DNA from: Crocodylus rhombifer
Lineage: Eukaryota > Chordata > Crocodylia > Crocodylidae
Direction: 5' to 3'
DNA length: 64,000 bases
NCBI GenBank assembly: GCA_038503035.1
Contig: JAVSML010025171.1
Coordinates: forward strand, 168,733 to 232,732
Shown one piece after another: positions 1 to 16,600 of the stretch. A model generated the notes under the pieces. It saw only the letters and a program-made list of their open reading frames with translations, made no database searches and was not told the DNA's origin. The position numbers and the translations under genes were made by a program. Positions within the stretch are counted from its first letter, which is position 1; the number at the start of each line of letters is the position of its first letter.

Positions 1-1500
1 TGTGTGGGGGGTTGGGAGAACGGCTCTCTCATTTCAGGAAGAGACCAGAGAGTGGCCGGGTCACTTATCATACATCAAGGTGGATCCAGCCAAGATCATC
101 GTGGCCCGTACTGGCTCTCACCGTGCACGGCAGCCACTGATGGAGTTTCCTTGAGGCACTCAGCAGTCCTGGCTGTTCTCAGCCTCCCTCCCCTTCCCGT
201 CCTTTACTGGGAGGAGGGAGAAGTGGGGAGTTTTGTTTATTCCTTTCAGTCCCATCATAGCGTGGCCCCGTTTCAGTGGCTGGGATGACTGATTAACAGG
301 GATTTGGGATGCCAGAAGTGTGTGGTCATGTTGGTGCGGTCCCATTGGAGGCCCGGCTCAGACACACAGGCAGCACTGAGAGCCTCAGCTAGCAGCCCTT
401 GCATACTAAAATCCTCCCCCGTCCTCCAGCAGGTCCGAGGTGATGCAGGGTGTGGGGGGTGCTTTCCCCTTCCAGGAGATGCCTGGCCCTGACCCTGGCT
501 GGGTGTACAAAGGGCAAGGGGCTTTTCTCTTCACATGGGGGGCGGGGGGGGATTTTTCATTAAGGACTCTTAGAATAACTGACTGGCGGGGGGGGCAGGG
601 ACTCATTATAAGGGAATGTGACTGTAACCATCTTAATTAAATATAGGAAGGACCCAGCAGGGTCTTTGATTGAGGGGGTCTGCTGGGCCCCTCGCCCCCC
701 TTCAGCTCTCCCTTTGATCTAATTACCGTAGGTTACGCAGAGGTCAGACGAACGCAGCCTCACAGAGCTGAACCAGGTAGGAACAAAGGGGCCCGTTCCC
801 GGCCTGGTAGCAACTCCGCCGGTTGCAAGGGGGATGATTTTGGCTTCCAAATGCTCAGCCGCGCGGACAGCGCGCTCTTAATCCTCCTCATAGCAAAGCC
901 TCGAGGAGGGCACAGACCTTTCCACATGAATGCTGCCACCGCCTCTTCATCATCCTCTCCCCACACACGGCCTGGACGCCGGGGAGGCCGTTGAACAGGA
1001 GCCCAGTTGCATGGGCAGGGACGAGGGGCCGCTAAATGGCAAGTGGAGCCGGTGGAGGAGACGGAGGCACAGGCTCGTCCCGAGGGGCAGAGGAGCGGTT
1101 TTAAATCATTCCCTTCTTTTCAAGGCATGGATCGCTCTGGTGGCCCAGTTGGGTTTTTTTTTGGCAGCAGCTTGTTTCGTGTCCACATGAACAATGGGCG
1201 GCTGAGAGCGGTTTCAAATGGACTTTCATTTGTCTTAATGAAACTCAGAGCAGCCATTCCCAATGCCCGCTCCGGGCTACCACCACGCGCGGGCCAGGGG
1301 CCGAGCTCCCCCACGCACCACCGGCCGCCCCTGAGGAAACGAACCCCGCCCCGGTTTCGGCGGGGCCAGCGGGACCACTGGCCTGTCTCGCCGTCCAGAT
1401 CCGAATCGCTGGGCCGGGGAAGAGAAATGCCTTTGCGAAGCGGGAGGGACGGGGGGAGGGCGCGAGGCAGCGCAAAAGTGGCAAAACTACAGAGCAGACT
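1..1500. other. Upstream flank of FOXJ1, no gene identified
   Basis: No splice-supported coding exon is visible here. GC content rises toward the right end (about 1260-1500), as expected next to a promoter. In human the neighbour on this side is RNF157, but I cannot recognise any RNF157 exon. Stretches such as 720-960 and 1100-1260 contain AT-rich homeobox-like and AACAATGG SOX-like words and could be conserved enhancers; this is inference only. Confidence 0.5.
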
Positions 1501-1533
1501 GGCGAGTGACTGAGCTCTCCATGGAGATCTCTG

Positions 1534-1590
1534 GACCAATGGGAGGGATGGAAGCTGTTTACAGGGGCGGAGCGTTTCCATAGCAGCCAG
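1534..1590 (+). promoter_or_regulatory. FOXJ1: FOXJ1 proximal promoter: CCAAT box, GC box and X-box-like RFX site
   Basis: A CCAAT box lies at 1536-1540, a GGGGCGG GC box at 1564-1570 and an X-box-like element GTTTCCATAGCAGCC at 1574-1588. The last matches the palindromic RFX consensus at about 11 of 14 positions. The cluster sits 200-270 bp upstream of the donor of the non-coding exon and no convincing TATA box is present. RFX factors are known regulators of ciliary genes including FOXJ1. The site assignment here is by motif only. Confidence 0.6.
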
Positions 1591-1609
1591 CGAAGCCTTT
1601 TGGAGCAGC

Positions 1610-1803
1610 TACTTAATGACAGTCATTCTGCTGCTTACAAATCACTGCAGCTCTGGAATAAAGGAGCTCTGGCAGGGCTTTGGGTCATAATTTATCCCAG
1701 GGGGAAAAGTAGAAATTCCCCCCCCCCCTTTTTTTCCCCCCTTTCCAGAACATTCCTGCTTTGTTGGGAACTTTGGACGCGGTGGGACTTTGCGTAGCCT
1801 CAG
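1610..1803 (+). other. FOXJ1: FOXJ1 non-coding exon 1 (5' UTR), start approximate
   Basis: The 3' border is a strong donor, CAG|GTAAGG, at 1803/1804, and the next good acceptor is at 3013-3014, which joins to the exon carrying the FOXJ1 start codon. The transcription start is not visible directly. I place it just downstream of the CCAAT/GC/X-box cluster, so the left coordinate is an estimate. FOXJ1 genes typically have a short untranslated first exon. Confidence 0.55.
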
Positions 1804-3014
1804 GTAAGGACCCCCGAACTGCTGGGCGAGGTGGTCCCTTTGCGTGGGAAATGCCTTGCACTGTATTTCTGACACCAGGTCTATCCGACAACTTTTCCAG
1901 CCGCCGATACTGCAACGCCCGCGACTGGAGTCAAGGCCATTAGTGGGAAAATTGATTCGGGAGTTAATGTATAACTCTGCCCAAGTTGGTTTGGTTTGGT
2001 TTTTCATTGCAGGTGTATTTACAGAGGGTCTTCCCTGCCCCCCCCCCCCCCCCGCCACTGACTAATAATAGTCTGGAGTTTAAACGGGTTAGTACGGTGA
2101 CCCTTCCCTTTATTTTTTGTCCGTTTTCCTTTATTAAAACAGAGGGTGTCTCTGTTAGAAATCCTGCGGGGGCTTGCTGGACTCTGAACATTTTCACAGA
2201 GCGCCCCCAACATTTTATCTCGGCTACTTAGCATCTGCGAGAGTCATATGACGCGTCTCAGAAAAATTTGCCGTCCCCTTCGGCCGTTGGCTTATCACAG
2301 AAAATACCTTTTTGGGGCCTGAAATGACAGTTTGTGTGCTAATCCTGATGGTTTGCCTCTTTTAAAGATAGAGAAAGTTATGCTTTCTGTAGCAGGCTAA
2401 GGGACTTAGGCACCTCTCCTGCTTAAATTAATAGACAGAGGGCATCTGAATCTAGATTGCTGTAAATATAGATTATGTATGCACACACATGCTGTATGTT
2501 ATACCACGTACACCTGTTGTTTGCTAAAATGGCAGTACCCTGCATGAAGAGAAATAAACACGGGGCATGAAAGTTAGCAGCCTAAGAAATATTCACGGCA
2601 GCGTGAGAAATGTTGGCTATTGATGGAGCAAGGACAGGATTACTGCCTAGGAGGATATAGATGTCTGCTTTGGTTGAACACCTCTGTGCTAGTAATAGTG
2701 CCATGTCCCTAACTTCAAAGCTACTGGGGAGCTTTCTTTGTGAGTCAGGCGAAGCCTTGCTGTCAATGGCACAGGTGTTTCAGGGAATCCCATCAGATTT
2801 TAACAGTGATTGAAAGCAAACAGCTTTGCGGAAGAGGCTGGATGGAGAAGCGACTTGTGTCCCCCACCCCGAGTGGAGCTCTGGGAGGTTGGCAGGGGTG
2901 CACTAGGGATAGATGTAGCCTCCACTCTGTGAGCCTCAGGCTGAAAACCTGCTGAAGTGCTCATGAGCTGCCTCTATGCCAAGGATCTTGAATCTCTTCA
3001 TGTTGTTATTGCAG
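1804..3014 (+). other. FOXJ1: FOXJ1 intron 1
   Basis: A 1.2-kb intron from donor GTAAGG at 1804 to acceptor TTATTGCAG ending at 3014. It holds a 14-17 nt poly-C run near 2038-2053. A competing acceptor-like TTTTCATTGCAG ends near 2012. No repeat family was recognised. Confidence 0.6.
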
Positions 3015-3102
3015 GATCGCTCTTTTCCCCAGCTCCCTTCCCTTGCCCCTTTCACCCATCAGCTTCTAAATGTTGGATCTGCCTATTCTAGCCTCCTCAG
3101 AC
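3015..3102 (+). other. FOXJ1: FOXJ1 exon 2 untranslated part
   Basis: This segment runs from the acceptor ending at 3014 to the chosen ATG at 3103. An in-frame ATG at 3070 would add 11 residues. It has T at -3 and T at +4 (poor context), whereas ATG 3103 has G at -3 and G at +4. The protein from 3103 begins MADSWL, matching the usual FOXJ1 N-terminus. Confidence 0.7.
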
Positions 3103-8712
<5,610 letters not shown>

Positions 8713-8838
8713 GAGGCAGCTCCCAGTTGGAAGAACCAGCTTGAACCCAGGCAGACTTTATCTTTTAGCAGGATGATCCCAGCACCGTTCGAACTTACAA
8801 GAGATGAAATTTCCAGAAACGGAAACATATATGGTGAC

Positions 8839-8890
8839 TTTATCACTTGCAAAGTATGGGTACTCACAAAACTCCAAATTAAAAAAACAG
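8839..8890 (+). repeat. 52-bp direct repeat, copy 2 (FOXJ1 3' UTR)
   Basis: Partner of 7788-7839, 127 bp after the FOXJ1 stop codon. Five substitutions and no indel separate the two copies. Confidence 0.85.
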
Positions 8891-10039
8891 AACATCTTGG
8901 CTGGATATATCTTTAAGTAACCCTTTGGGAAAAGTTTCTGGCCCTTGGGTTTCCCCAAGAGAAAAGAATAACTGTACTTATTTTTGTACTTGTGTTTTTA
9001 AAAGAAAAATGGATTATCCTATTTTTCATGGGAATGGAAGGGGTATGTGTTCCCTTTTTTTGGTTAGAAGAGAACACCTGCTAAGTTAGATATGACAGAT
9101 GAGATTTCCTGGTGGTTTAGGACATTATAGACCATGTGCAATTTTCTCGTCTTTCTTCTCTCCATTTGTCTTTCTCTCTCTCTTTATTTTCTATCCAGGG
9201 AAATTCCCAGGTATAACATGAGATAATTAGATAACAGGCAAATAAAGGTCCCTTCTGGCTTGTATGAGTGCAGCCTCCCTCCTTAATTGGGGCTAGGGAA
9301 GAAGACGAGTTCTGAAAAATCAGATGCAATTCAGCAAGTCTGCCTCTTCAGATTTTTTTATATAGTCTTATTATATATATATCTATATTCAAAGAGACCT
9401 ATATTTTTAGCACCAATGCACAATCAGTAGAGTATCTTGTTGGCGGGATGGCAATGGAAATGGGGTCCTGTTTTTACTATATAGAGACATGTTAATTGTT
9501 CTGCAAATTAAATATGAAGTGTGTCAAGTGTTTGTGGTAACAAAATATGCAAGGGAAAATTCCTACATCGGAAGCAATGGATTTCTTTAAGGATCAAGAA
9601 AATCATCAAGACCAGGGAGGAACAAAGGGGATCTTAATTTCTCCAGATTGTGCTCGCTCTTAGTTTTTTAGCTTTTTATATCCTGAACTCCTTGCTGCAA
9701 ATCGTGCGTGGCCATGTTTGCCATAAGGTCTAGGATTGTATCACTGTGAACCTTCTATGGTTTTGAACCGCTGTCAAAACAACTCTCTCTTTTCTGATCA
9801 GAAACCGGGATGCCCCCTTGTCTGCTCATGTGTCAGGCTCTGAGCAGTCTTTAGGGTCATCCAGGAGGCATATGAAGGACCGGGCTTTTCTCAGCGTTGG
9901 TGAGGGAGCTGCCAGGACCATGGGAAAACGTTTCTTTGTTTCATTGCATTGTTGTGTTTGGGTTTCCCACCTGGGGTGATGAGGACCAACTGTTTTGTTT
10001 TTTATTTAAACTAATGCTCTTGTATTGGACTAACAAAAA

Positions 10040-10055
10040 AATAAAATGGAATAAA
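10040..10055 (+). terminator. FOXJ1: FOXJ1 polyadenylation signals
   Basis: Two AATAAA hexamers occur at 10040-10045 and 10050-10055, at the end of the AT-rich 3' UTR. A cleavage site would be expected 10-30 nt downstream. Confidence 0.65.
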
Positions 10056-10204
10056 ATCTGGATCCAGGCTCAGTCAACGAGTCATAGGCCAAAGACTGTG
10101 CATGCAACAGACGCTGGGGATGAAAGAAGAGGCTAAAGCCCCCTCTTCTGCCTTCTCTAACATACTTACCTTCTACTTTGCTTCTCTCCTGAGACAACAA
10201 GACT

Positions 10205-10350
10205 TCTCAGCACTTACTACCCTCAACGCGCTGTGCAACGGTTAATCGGTTAAAACTCACAGCACCCCTGTGAAGCAAGTATTATCATTCCCACTTTACA
10301 GATGGGGATGGCAAGACAGGGATACATTAACTGTCTTGCCTTAGGCCAAA
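10205..10350 (+). repeat. MIR-type SINE fragment
   Basis: Contains the MIR-like succession AGCACTTACTA, CTGTGCAACG, CTCACAGCACCCCTGTGAAG, CCACTTTACAGATGGGGATG. This is the layout of an old mammalian-wide/amniote MIR (CORE-SINE) core and right end, considerably mutated. Confidence 0.7.
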
Positions 10351-12639
10351 AGCAAAACCTGTCCCCCTGTCCTTGGAAACATGTGAAGGGGACACCAGCT
10401 TGCTATGGTCATCTCCAAAGCAGTTAGAAAATCCTGGTGGTTTTTTGACTACCCGGAAGCCAGGACAAAGAGAAGCAACCTGACATAATTATTTCTGAAG
10501 ACTTCTAGCAATCTGTGCCAGCTCCTCAGCTAGTATAAGTTGACCAAGTCCCAGGGGGGTTATGCTGATCGATACGGGAGAGCTGGCCCAGGTTTTGTTG
10601 TGTACTGGGAGTGTGGAAGAGTAACTGTGAAGTATGCATAGGCAGCCTAGAAATATTTTGGTAGTATAAAAAACAAACAAACAAACAAAAACCTTGCTAA
10701 AACTTGAATTCAAGCTATAGAGAATCAGATTCTAAGTCTCTCTGTTGTCATAGGTGATATAGTTAAAATAGCTCCTAGTTAGCACAGTATGTAATTTCTT
10801 TGGAGTATGTTAAACTTACTGAAGAAAGAAAAACCCTAAACATTTTTTTTGTAAGAAAATAAGAACTTAGGAACCTTAATGGGAGCAGTCTAATTCAGCG
10901 GGAGTTTAGTTGTAGCTTAACAAACCTAAAAGAAAATCCTTGTATTAACTGATGCATTCACTTGCATTCAAGATCACAGAGGTCAGAAATGCAATGCTTT
11001 GCATTTGGGTTTCCAGGTATTTTGGGCTACGTTCTCAGCTGGGGCAGTTCTGCTTTTCTCCGCTGACCTCGCTGGAGTTATGCAGATTTCCAGTAGCTGG
11101 GAGCACTGGTCCCGGATCACCATACAGGTGACTGCTGGTGCGGGGTGGGACTATTAAGATCAACTGTTCAGCTATTGTCTGGTGGTGAGTCAGCAGGTGC
11201 AAGACACTGGGACTGTAGTATGGTCCTACTAGTTGCATGGGATGGACCAGGGGAAAATTAGAACTATATCTATGACTTGATGAACAACCTCCAAAATGCC
11301 TCTGCAAAAAAAAAAAAGGTAAATCTTCACCCCCCCACTAGTTGCCCTGCTTCAAGAGCTGGGAGCATTTCTGAACCAAGACATAACCACATCAATCTCA
11401 TCTCCATTCCATGGCTACCAAGGTTCAGACTGGGCCTAGGTGTTATTGGGGGTTTTTTTTATAATGCTTCTTTTTGGTTTCATTTTTTCCTGTGTTGAGG
11501 CCTATTCCATACTGATGCTGAAGAACTGCAAAGATAAGTGTGCAATTTAACCTTTTTTCATGGAAAGCTATTTACAAATAAATAAATAAAAAACCTTAAA
11601 AATGAAAAACTACTTCTGCCTCCTTGCTGCTTTTTCTGTCCAGCTTATATACCTAGATGGCTCATTACTGTAGGAAATAAGTGACTCTCAGTCTTTTAAT
11701 GGATGTAGTCTCCCAGTACCCCTATGAGAAGGGCAGTACTCTTGTCATTGTTCAGGCTATTTAATCAAGTTCATGTAGGAAGGCTGAGACAGAACAAATG
11801 CGTCAAACCAGGTCTTTCAAGCCTTAGTGTAATGTCCTAATCAATGGAGAACACTTCTTTCTTTTCTCAGAGATGCATAGGTTGGTGGGGTGTGAACAGG
11901 ACAACTTGGGAGGTCAAGAATGAAATGTTATGCTTATTATTTGTATTATTGCAATATCTAAAGTATTATAAATAAAACTCTGAGACTGAGGCAGTGGCAC
12001 ATCACTGCCAGAGAGAAGTAAAATAGATCTGTATCTTATACCCCAGATCCTGTGACTGTAGCTGAATTTAAACTTGTATTATAATAATATGTCCCCAGAT
12101 CTCACCATTGAGAAAGGAAGCTTGCAGACATGGTCTGAGTGTAGCTAACAACGCGGCCTCTGCCTGAGCTTCAAGAGAGCCTGCTCACAGAAGTGCAACC
12201 AGAATTCATCTCAGTGGGGCGCTAACATTCACTGTGGTTGGTGTCCTCACCAACGCTACCCTGGCAGGGCACTGTCTGTGGGGCAGGTGGGTAAGTGAGC
12301 GGTGGGCCTGGCCTATCCAAACACACACACCTCAGATGCTGAGATTAGTACTGAGAGATGCCCTTGCTGTCTCTCTCAGTTGGGGTAGAGCCCTCTGCCC
12401 CCGCGTGTGCCAAGCCCAGAGCTTCCGAGGGTAACAGGAGCCCTGCTGCCAGTCTTGTAGGGAGAAGGGGTCCTCACAGTATTGCTCCAGCTTCCCTGAG
12501 GTTGTAGGGGGATCCTAATTCACTCAAAGACTATAGGTGGGACCATAACATGGGGACAGAGCCCCAGGGAGGCTTTGTGTCATGGTCTGCCTAGGATTGT
12601 GGAGTGCCTTCGTCTGTATATACGTAGTGGGAGACAGCG

Positions 12640-12725
12640 GAGAAGTGTGTTTTACCTTTACAGATGGGCGACTGAGGCATGGACAAGTGAAATGTTTACG
12701 AGCATCCTGTGCTATCCTGCCAGGG
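12640..12725 (+). repeat. Possible MIR fragment
   Basis: TTTACAGATGGGCGACTGAG followed by GGACAAGTGAAATG resembles the MIR right half (TTACAGATGRGGAAACTGAG...GTTAAGTGA). It is short and degraded. Confidence 0.45.
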
Positions 12726-13583
12726 GAATTGCAAGGCAGTAGCTAAAACTCTCATTGCAAACAATGGCTTGGACCAGAGGGATGCTGTGTGCATTTGTTG
12801 AGTTCAAATTGTCTCTTATGCATCTCCTCAGCACTGCCAAGGAGTAGTACACTTTTATGCAATGCTAGGTCTCTCTCAGGTTTGCCCCAAAGCCACTTTG
12901 TTAAGCCGGGCCAGAGAAAAGGGCAGTTTTAGCTTTTCCTCATTCTCATAACTGAACTGGATGGTAATGAGACCAGGGGCACGAGGGGTCAGGTGCTTTG
13001 AAAACAATTGAATCAGCAAGTGCCTGTTCAAAGGGCTGTTGTGGTGGCAAAGACATCCTCCATCTCAAAGCCAGCGAGCTGTGTAGCGCCGAGGAGAAGC
13101 CCCAGCAACCCAGGGAAGGAGGTTGGGAGGTACCGGGTAGAAGGCGCACAAAGGAGACAGTAATAGATGAAACCACTTGAGGTTAATTACGCTGAAACGC
13201 AATTGGCTCCACAAGGATGTCAGAGGCGGTGGGGAGGGGGGGGGAAGCAGCATAAAAGGCAGGGGAGAGTGAACTCCTCGTGACCTTGGAGCTGTACAGA
13301 GGCAGGGCATTCGGGGAACACTGAGCCCGATCAATCGGCTCAGCAAGTCTAGGGATAACGATGCAGTCTTCACCTACAGGCAGAGGCATGGGGCAATAGC
13401 AGGAGAGGGCCTGGAACAAGGGGCAGGGGATGCACATGCCCGGGGGGTTTTGTAGAAAAAAGTTTGCATTGTCATCTCAGTCTGATGTGGCTCCATTGAT
13501 GGATCTCCCATCCTCTCAGCCCATGGGCCCGTCGGTCCTCCTTGACTGCTTGGATTCTGGTCAGGTTTTCACCCGGGGCCCCA

Positions 13584-13623
13584 AAAGGAGTCAGGCTGGG
13601 GCAAAAGGAGTCAGGCTGGGGCA
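13584..13623 (+). repeat. 20-bp tandem duplication
   Basis: AAAAGGAGTCAGGCTGGGGC occurs twice directly head to tail. Confidence 0.8.
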
Positions 13624-16600
13624 ACATTTTTAGTCTCATCTCTGGTAACGGCATCCTTGACTGGCAGTGGGAGTTGGAGCTGGGCGACGGGTGACGAGCC
13701 CTGCTTGGAGAAGGAGGAACTTCATTCAAAAAAACAAAATGCTTGTCAGATGCCTTGCCTTGGCTCTGGTGAGATGACAAACAAGCAGCAGAGAGGGTAA
13801 AGGGCAATGGCAGAGGTGTCAGTCCCATGACAGTGAGGCCCAGCACTACTAAGCAGGGAGCTTGGGTTCAGGCCTCCTGGGCTGGTGGGATGGAAAAGGG
13901 CTGGCAGCTCTTTCAGTTGCTTAAATTGAAGCTCTGACATAGGCATCAAAGGTGGCTTGTGCAGAGCTCCCTGAACCAAAGGAGGGGGGTTATTGCAGCT
14001 CGAGAGCCAGGATGCAAAAGCAGGTGGGGCAGTAATGAGAGGCATCCTCACACCACCAACAGAGAGGGGGGATTTCTCTCCTTCCACCTCCTCACATTCA
14101 GAGACCAGTCCCAAGCCAGGTTGGGACTAGGGCAGCAGCTTTTGTCTGGGAATCACAAATGCTTCCCCAGCTCTGAGCAGCAAACACACCCCAGCCTGAC
14201 TAATAAAGAGGAGCTGCCTTTTTAAACCTGGCTCAAAAAGCTGTGTTCCTGGTTCTTGAAAGCCACATACTGACAGCAAGGCTGAAGAGTTGCAGCTACT
14301 TCCTTCCCTCCCCATGCCCTTAGTCCTTGGGGTGCTGCCACAGCCAGTCCTGCACAGGACTACGGGACACTTACACCAGCCACTATGCAAATCCCGCCAA
14401 GCCTTAAGAGTCAGCACCTGCCACAGCTATCAGGACTCTTCCCATCACAAATGGAAGAGGCTCCTCACTGCTGGCTGTGTGGGTTTGCTATGTACCATCC
14501 CCAAAACCAGCACCCCAGGTAGGTGAGTTGGCTGCACTGGATAGGGTGGGGTAGGTCTGGGGTTTGGGGGTGTGTGTCTTGGGATGAGGGCGATGGAAAG
14601 GGAAGGATCAGAGTGTTTTCAGTGTGACCTGGGAGGAGCAGAAGGTAAAATCTGAGCCAGGAGGTGATGAAAGCCATGGTGGCTTTCAGACCCCTCCCCT
14701 ACCCCACAATGATTTCCAATGATGGTGAAGTGCTTGATAAACTGCATGCAGATGGGAGACCTGCTGAAATGCAGCTGTGTCTGGGGTGGAGGCCAGCTGA
14801 TACATGACACGCAGCTGGAGGAGAGATCTTTTGGCCAAAGCATGGGCCAGACTCACCTTCTTACAAACACCAGGCAGTCTGTAATGGCCCTGTGGAGTAG
14901 GCTGGAGCCTGGCAGGCGGTTCTCACGATTTCACTGGCAGGGGGAAGGGGTGTTGTTCTTAGAGCCCGGACTCCTGGAGTCTTGTGATTGGGAGACTCTT
15001 AGCTTCCCTTGCTTTGATGTCTCAAGGAAGCCTCTAGCTTAGCCTCTTTGCAGAGAAATGTTTGTAAAAGTGACTGTCAAAGGGTCACATCCCAGGAGGC
15101 AAATAAATGGACTGTGATATGGTGTGTGGCGGGGCAGGCGGGTTAAACATTTGGAGTATTTAGGAGCTAACCTGCTTATTTGGAGGAGTTGACTTTTTGA
15201 TTTTATTTTCCTCTATGTTTAGTGTCAGCAAGGCTGTTCTAAGCCAAGCCATGTGAAGCAGCCATCTTTTTTTTGTTCTTTCTTTCTTTTCTTTTTTTTG
15301 GCTTTGCAAGAAGCAAATGGCTTATTTTGGCTTAATCCCCATGGAAAGGGGTGAGCATTTTGCATAGACATGGCGGGGGGAGAAAATTAAACGGACAGAT
15401 TTTTTTTTTCCCCCTGCCCTGAAAGACCCTGTAGGAAGAGTCAAGTCTCTGAAGCAGGGATGGGGGCTGGAGAGAGAGCATCGCACATGGTCTGAAACAA
15501 CCTCATTTTGTTCGGCTTTGAAACCAACAAAACAAACTTCCAAGTGAAATTTTTTCAATGAGTTTTTTTTTTACAGCAGCCAGAAGATGTATAAATAATG
15601 TGTGTGCAGGGGGAGGGAGTGGGTGGATGGGGACAATACTGTAGTAACCAGGCAGAGGAGGAGGGGAGGGCTGGAGGGGGCTGTCTTTTCTTCCATCAAA
15701 GCTAGGAGGTTTTCCTCCAGCCAAGGAGATTGAGAGAAAGAATGCGAGACAATAAACTTTCTCCCTGGGTTGTAAACTTTGCCCTCCAATGTGGGCTAGC
15801 GAGACTGGGCTGCCTTTTACAAAGCACTGTGTGTACTCAGCGAGAAAGGGAGAGACAGAAAGGGAGGTCAAGGCCCCTCCTGTGCTCAGCCTGCCTGGGC
15901 TTGCCTGGAAGAGCGTGATCTCAAACACTGCAGCTTACAGGCCTGGCCCCTTCTCTTCCGTGGATCTTGCTGCCTCAGCCGGTTCCCGGGCCTGTGGCGC
16001 GTTTTCCCTCCTCGGCCCTACCCCCACCCGCACGCCAGCGGGAGGACAAATTGCAAAACTAACGAGCCGGATGGAAAAGCGGAGGAGTAGATTTGCTTGT
16101 TTAGTCAACCGAGCTCCCAAAGAGGTTTGAGATGGCTCTCCAGTTTGCAAGGGGACTGGCCCAGACAGGAGCTGATCAAACTGAAGTGCACGGCAGGGAG
16201 ATGGCCCGTGATCTCCCGTAGACCCCTGTGCCCTCCAGTGGATCTCCCCAGAGCAGACGCAAGACCCCAACTCCTCCCCCTCCCCCTTTCCTGTCCATAA
16301 TCCTGCCAAAGTCAATGGCGCTGGTCTCTACTTACCCACAGCTGGTTTCTCTTTCTGATCCCCGTACATCAGCCATGCCCTGCACCATGGCCCCTGGGTG
16401 TTTGTTCACCGTCTCAGTCTCTTCTACGTCTCCGCTCCTTGCGTTTCTTCTCTTCTCTCTCACCATTAGGGTGGCTGTCATAGATGGCAGTCTGGTTGTC
16501 CTCAGCTGATACAAAACTGGATGCCTTTATGTCCTCTATTTTTCTCTTCAGGACTCATCAGGACTCGTATCAACAGAGGACAGAATAGCAGAAAACAGGG

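Larger units (their letters stand above)
8713..10075 (+). other. FOXJ1: FOXJ1 3' UTR
   Basis: About 1.35 kb of AT-rich sequence following the stop, without a credible coding frame, ending with polyadenylation hexamers near 10040-10055. An AT-repeat patch lies at 9358-9390. Its length is in keeping with the roughly 1-kb 3' UTR expected for FOXJ1. The right end is estimated. Confidence 0.65.

Noticed and set aside
1..1500. 3' end of an upstream gene such as RNF157
   Set aside because: Expected from synteny, but no exon, 3' UTR feature or polyadenylation pattern could be recognised.
1007..1513. 168-codon plus-strand frame upstream of FOXJ1
   Set aside because: Arginine/proline/glycine rich because of local GC content; the opposite strand is equally open, as expected at a CpG-rich promoter flank.
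3070..3102. Earlier in-frame ATG as the FOXJ1 start
   Set aside because: Poor initiation context, and it would add 11 residues not expected in FOXJ1; MADSWL at 3103 fits the family.
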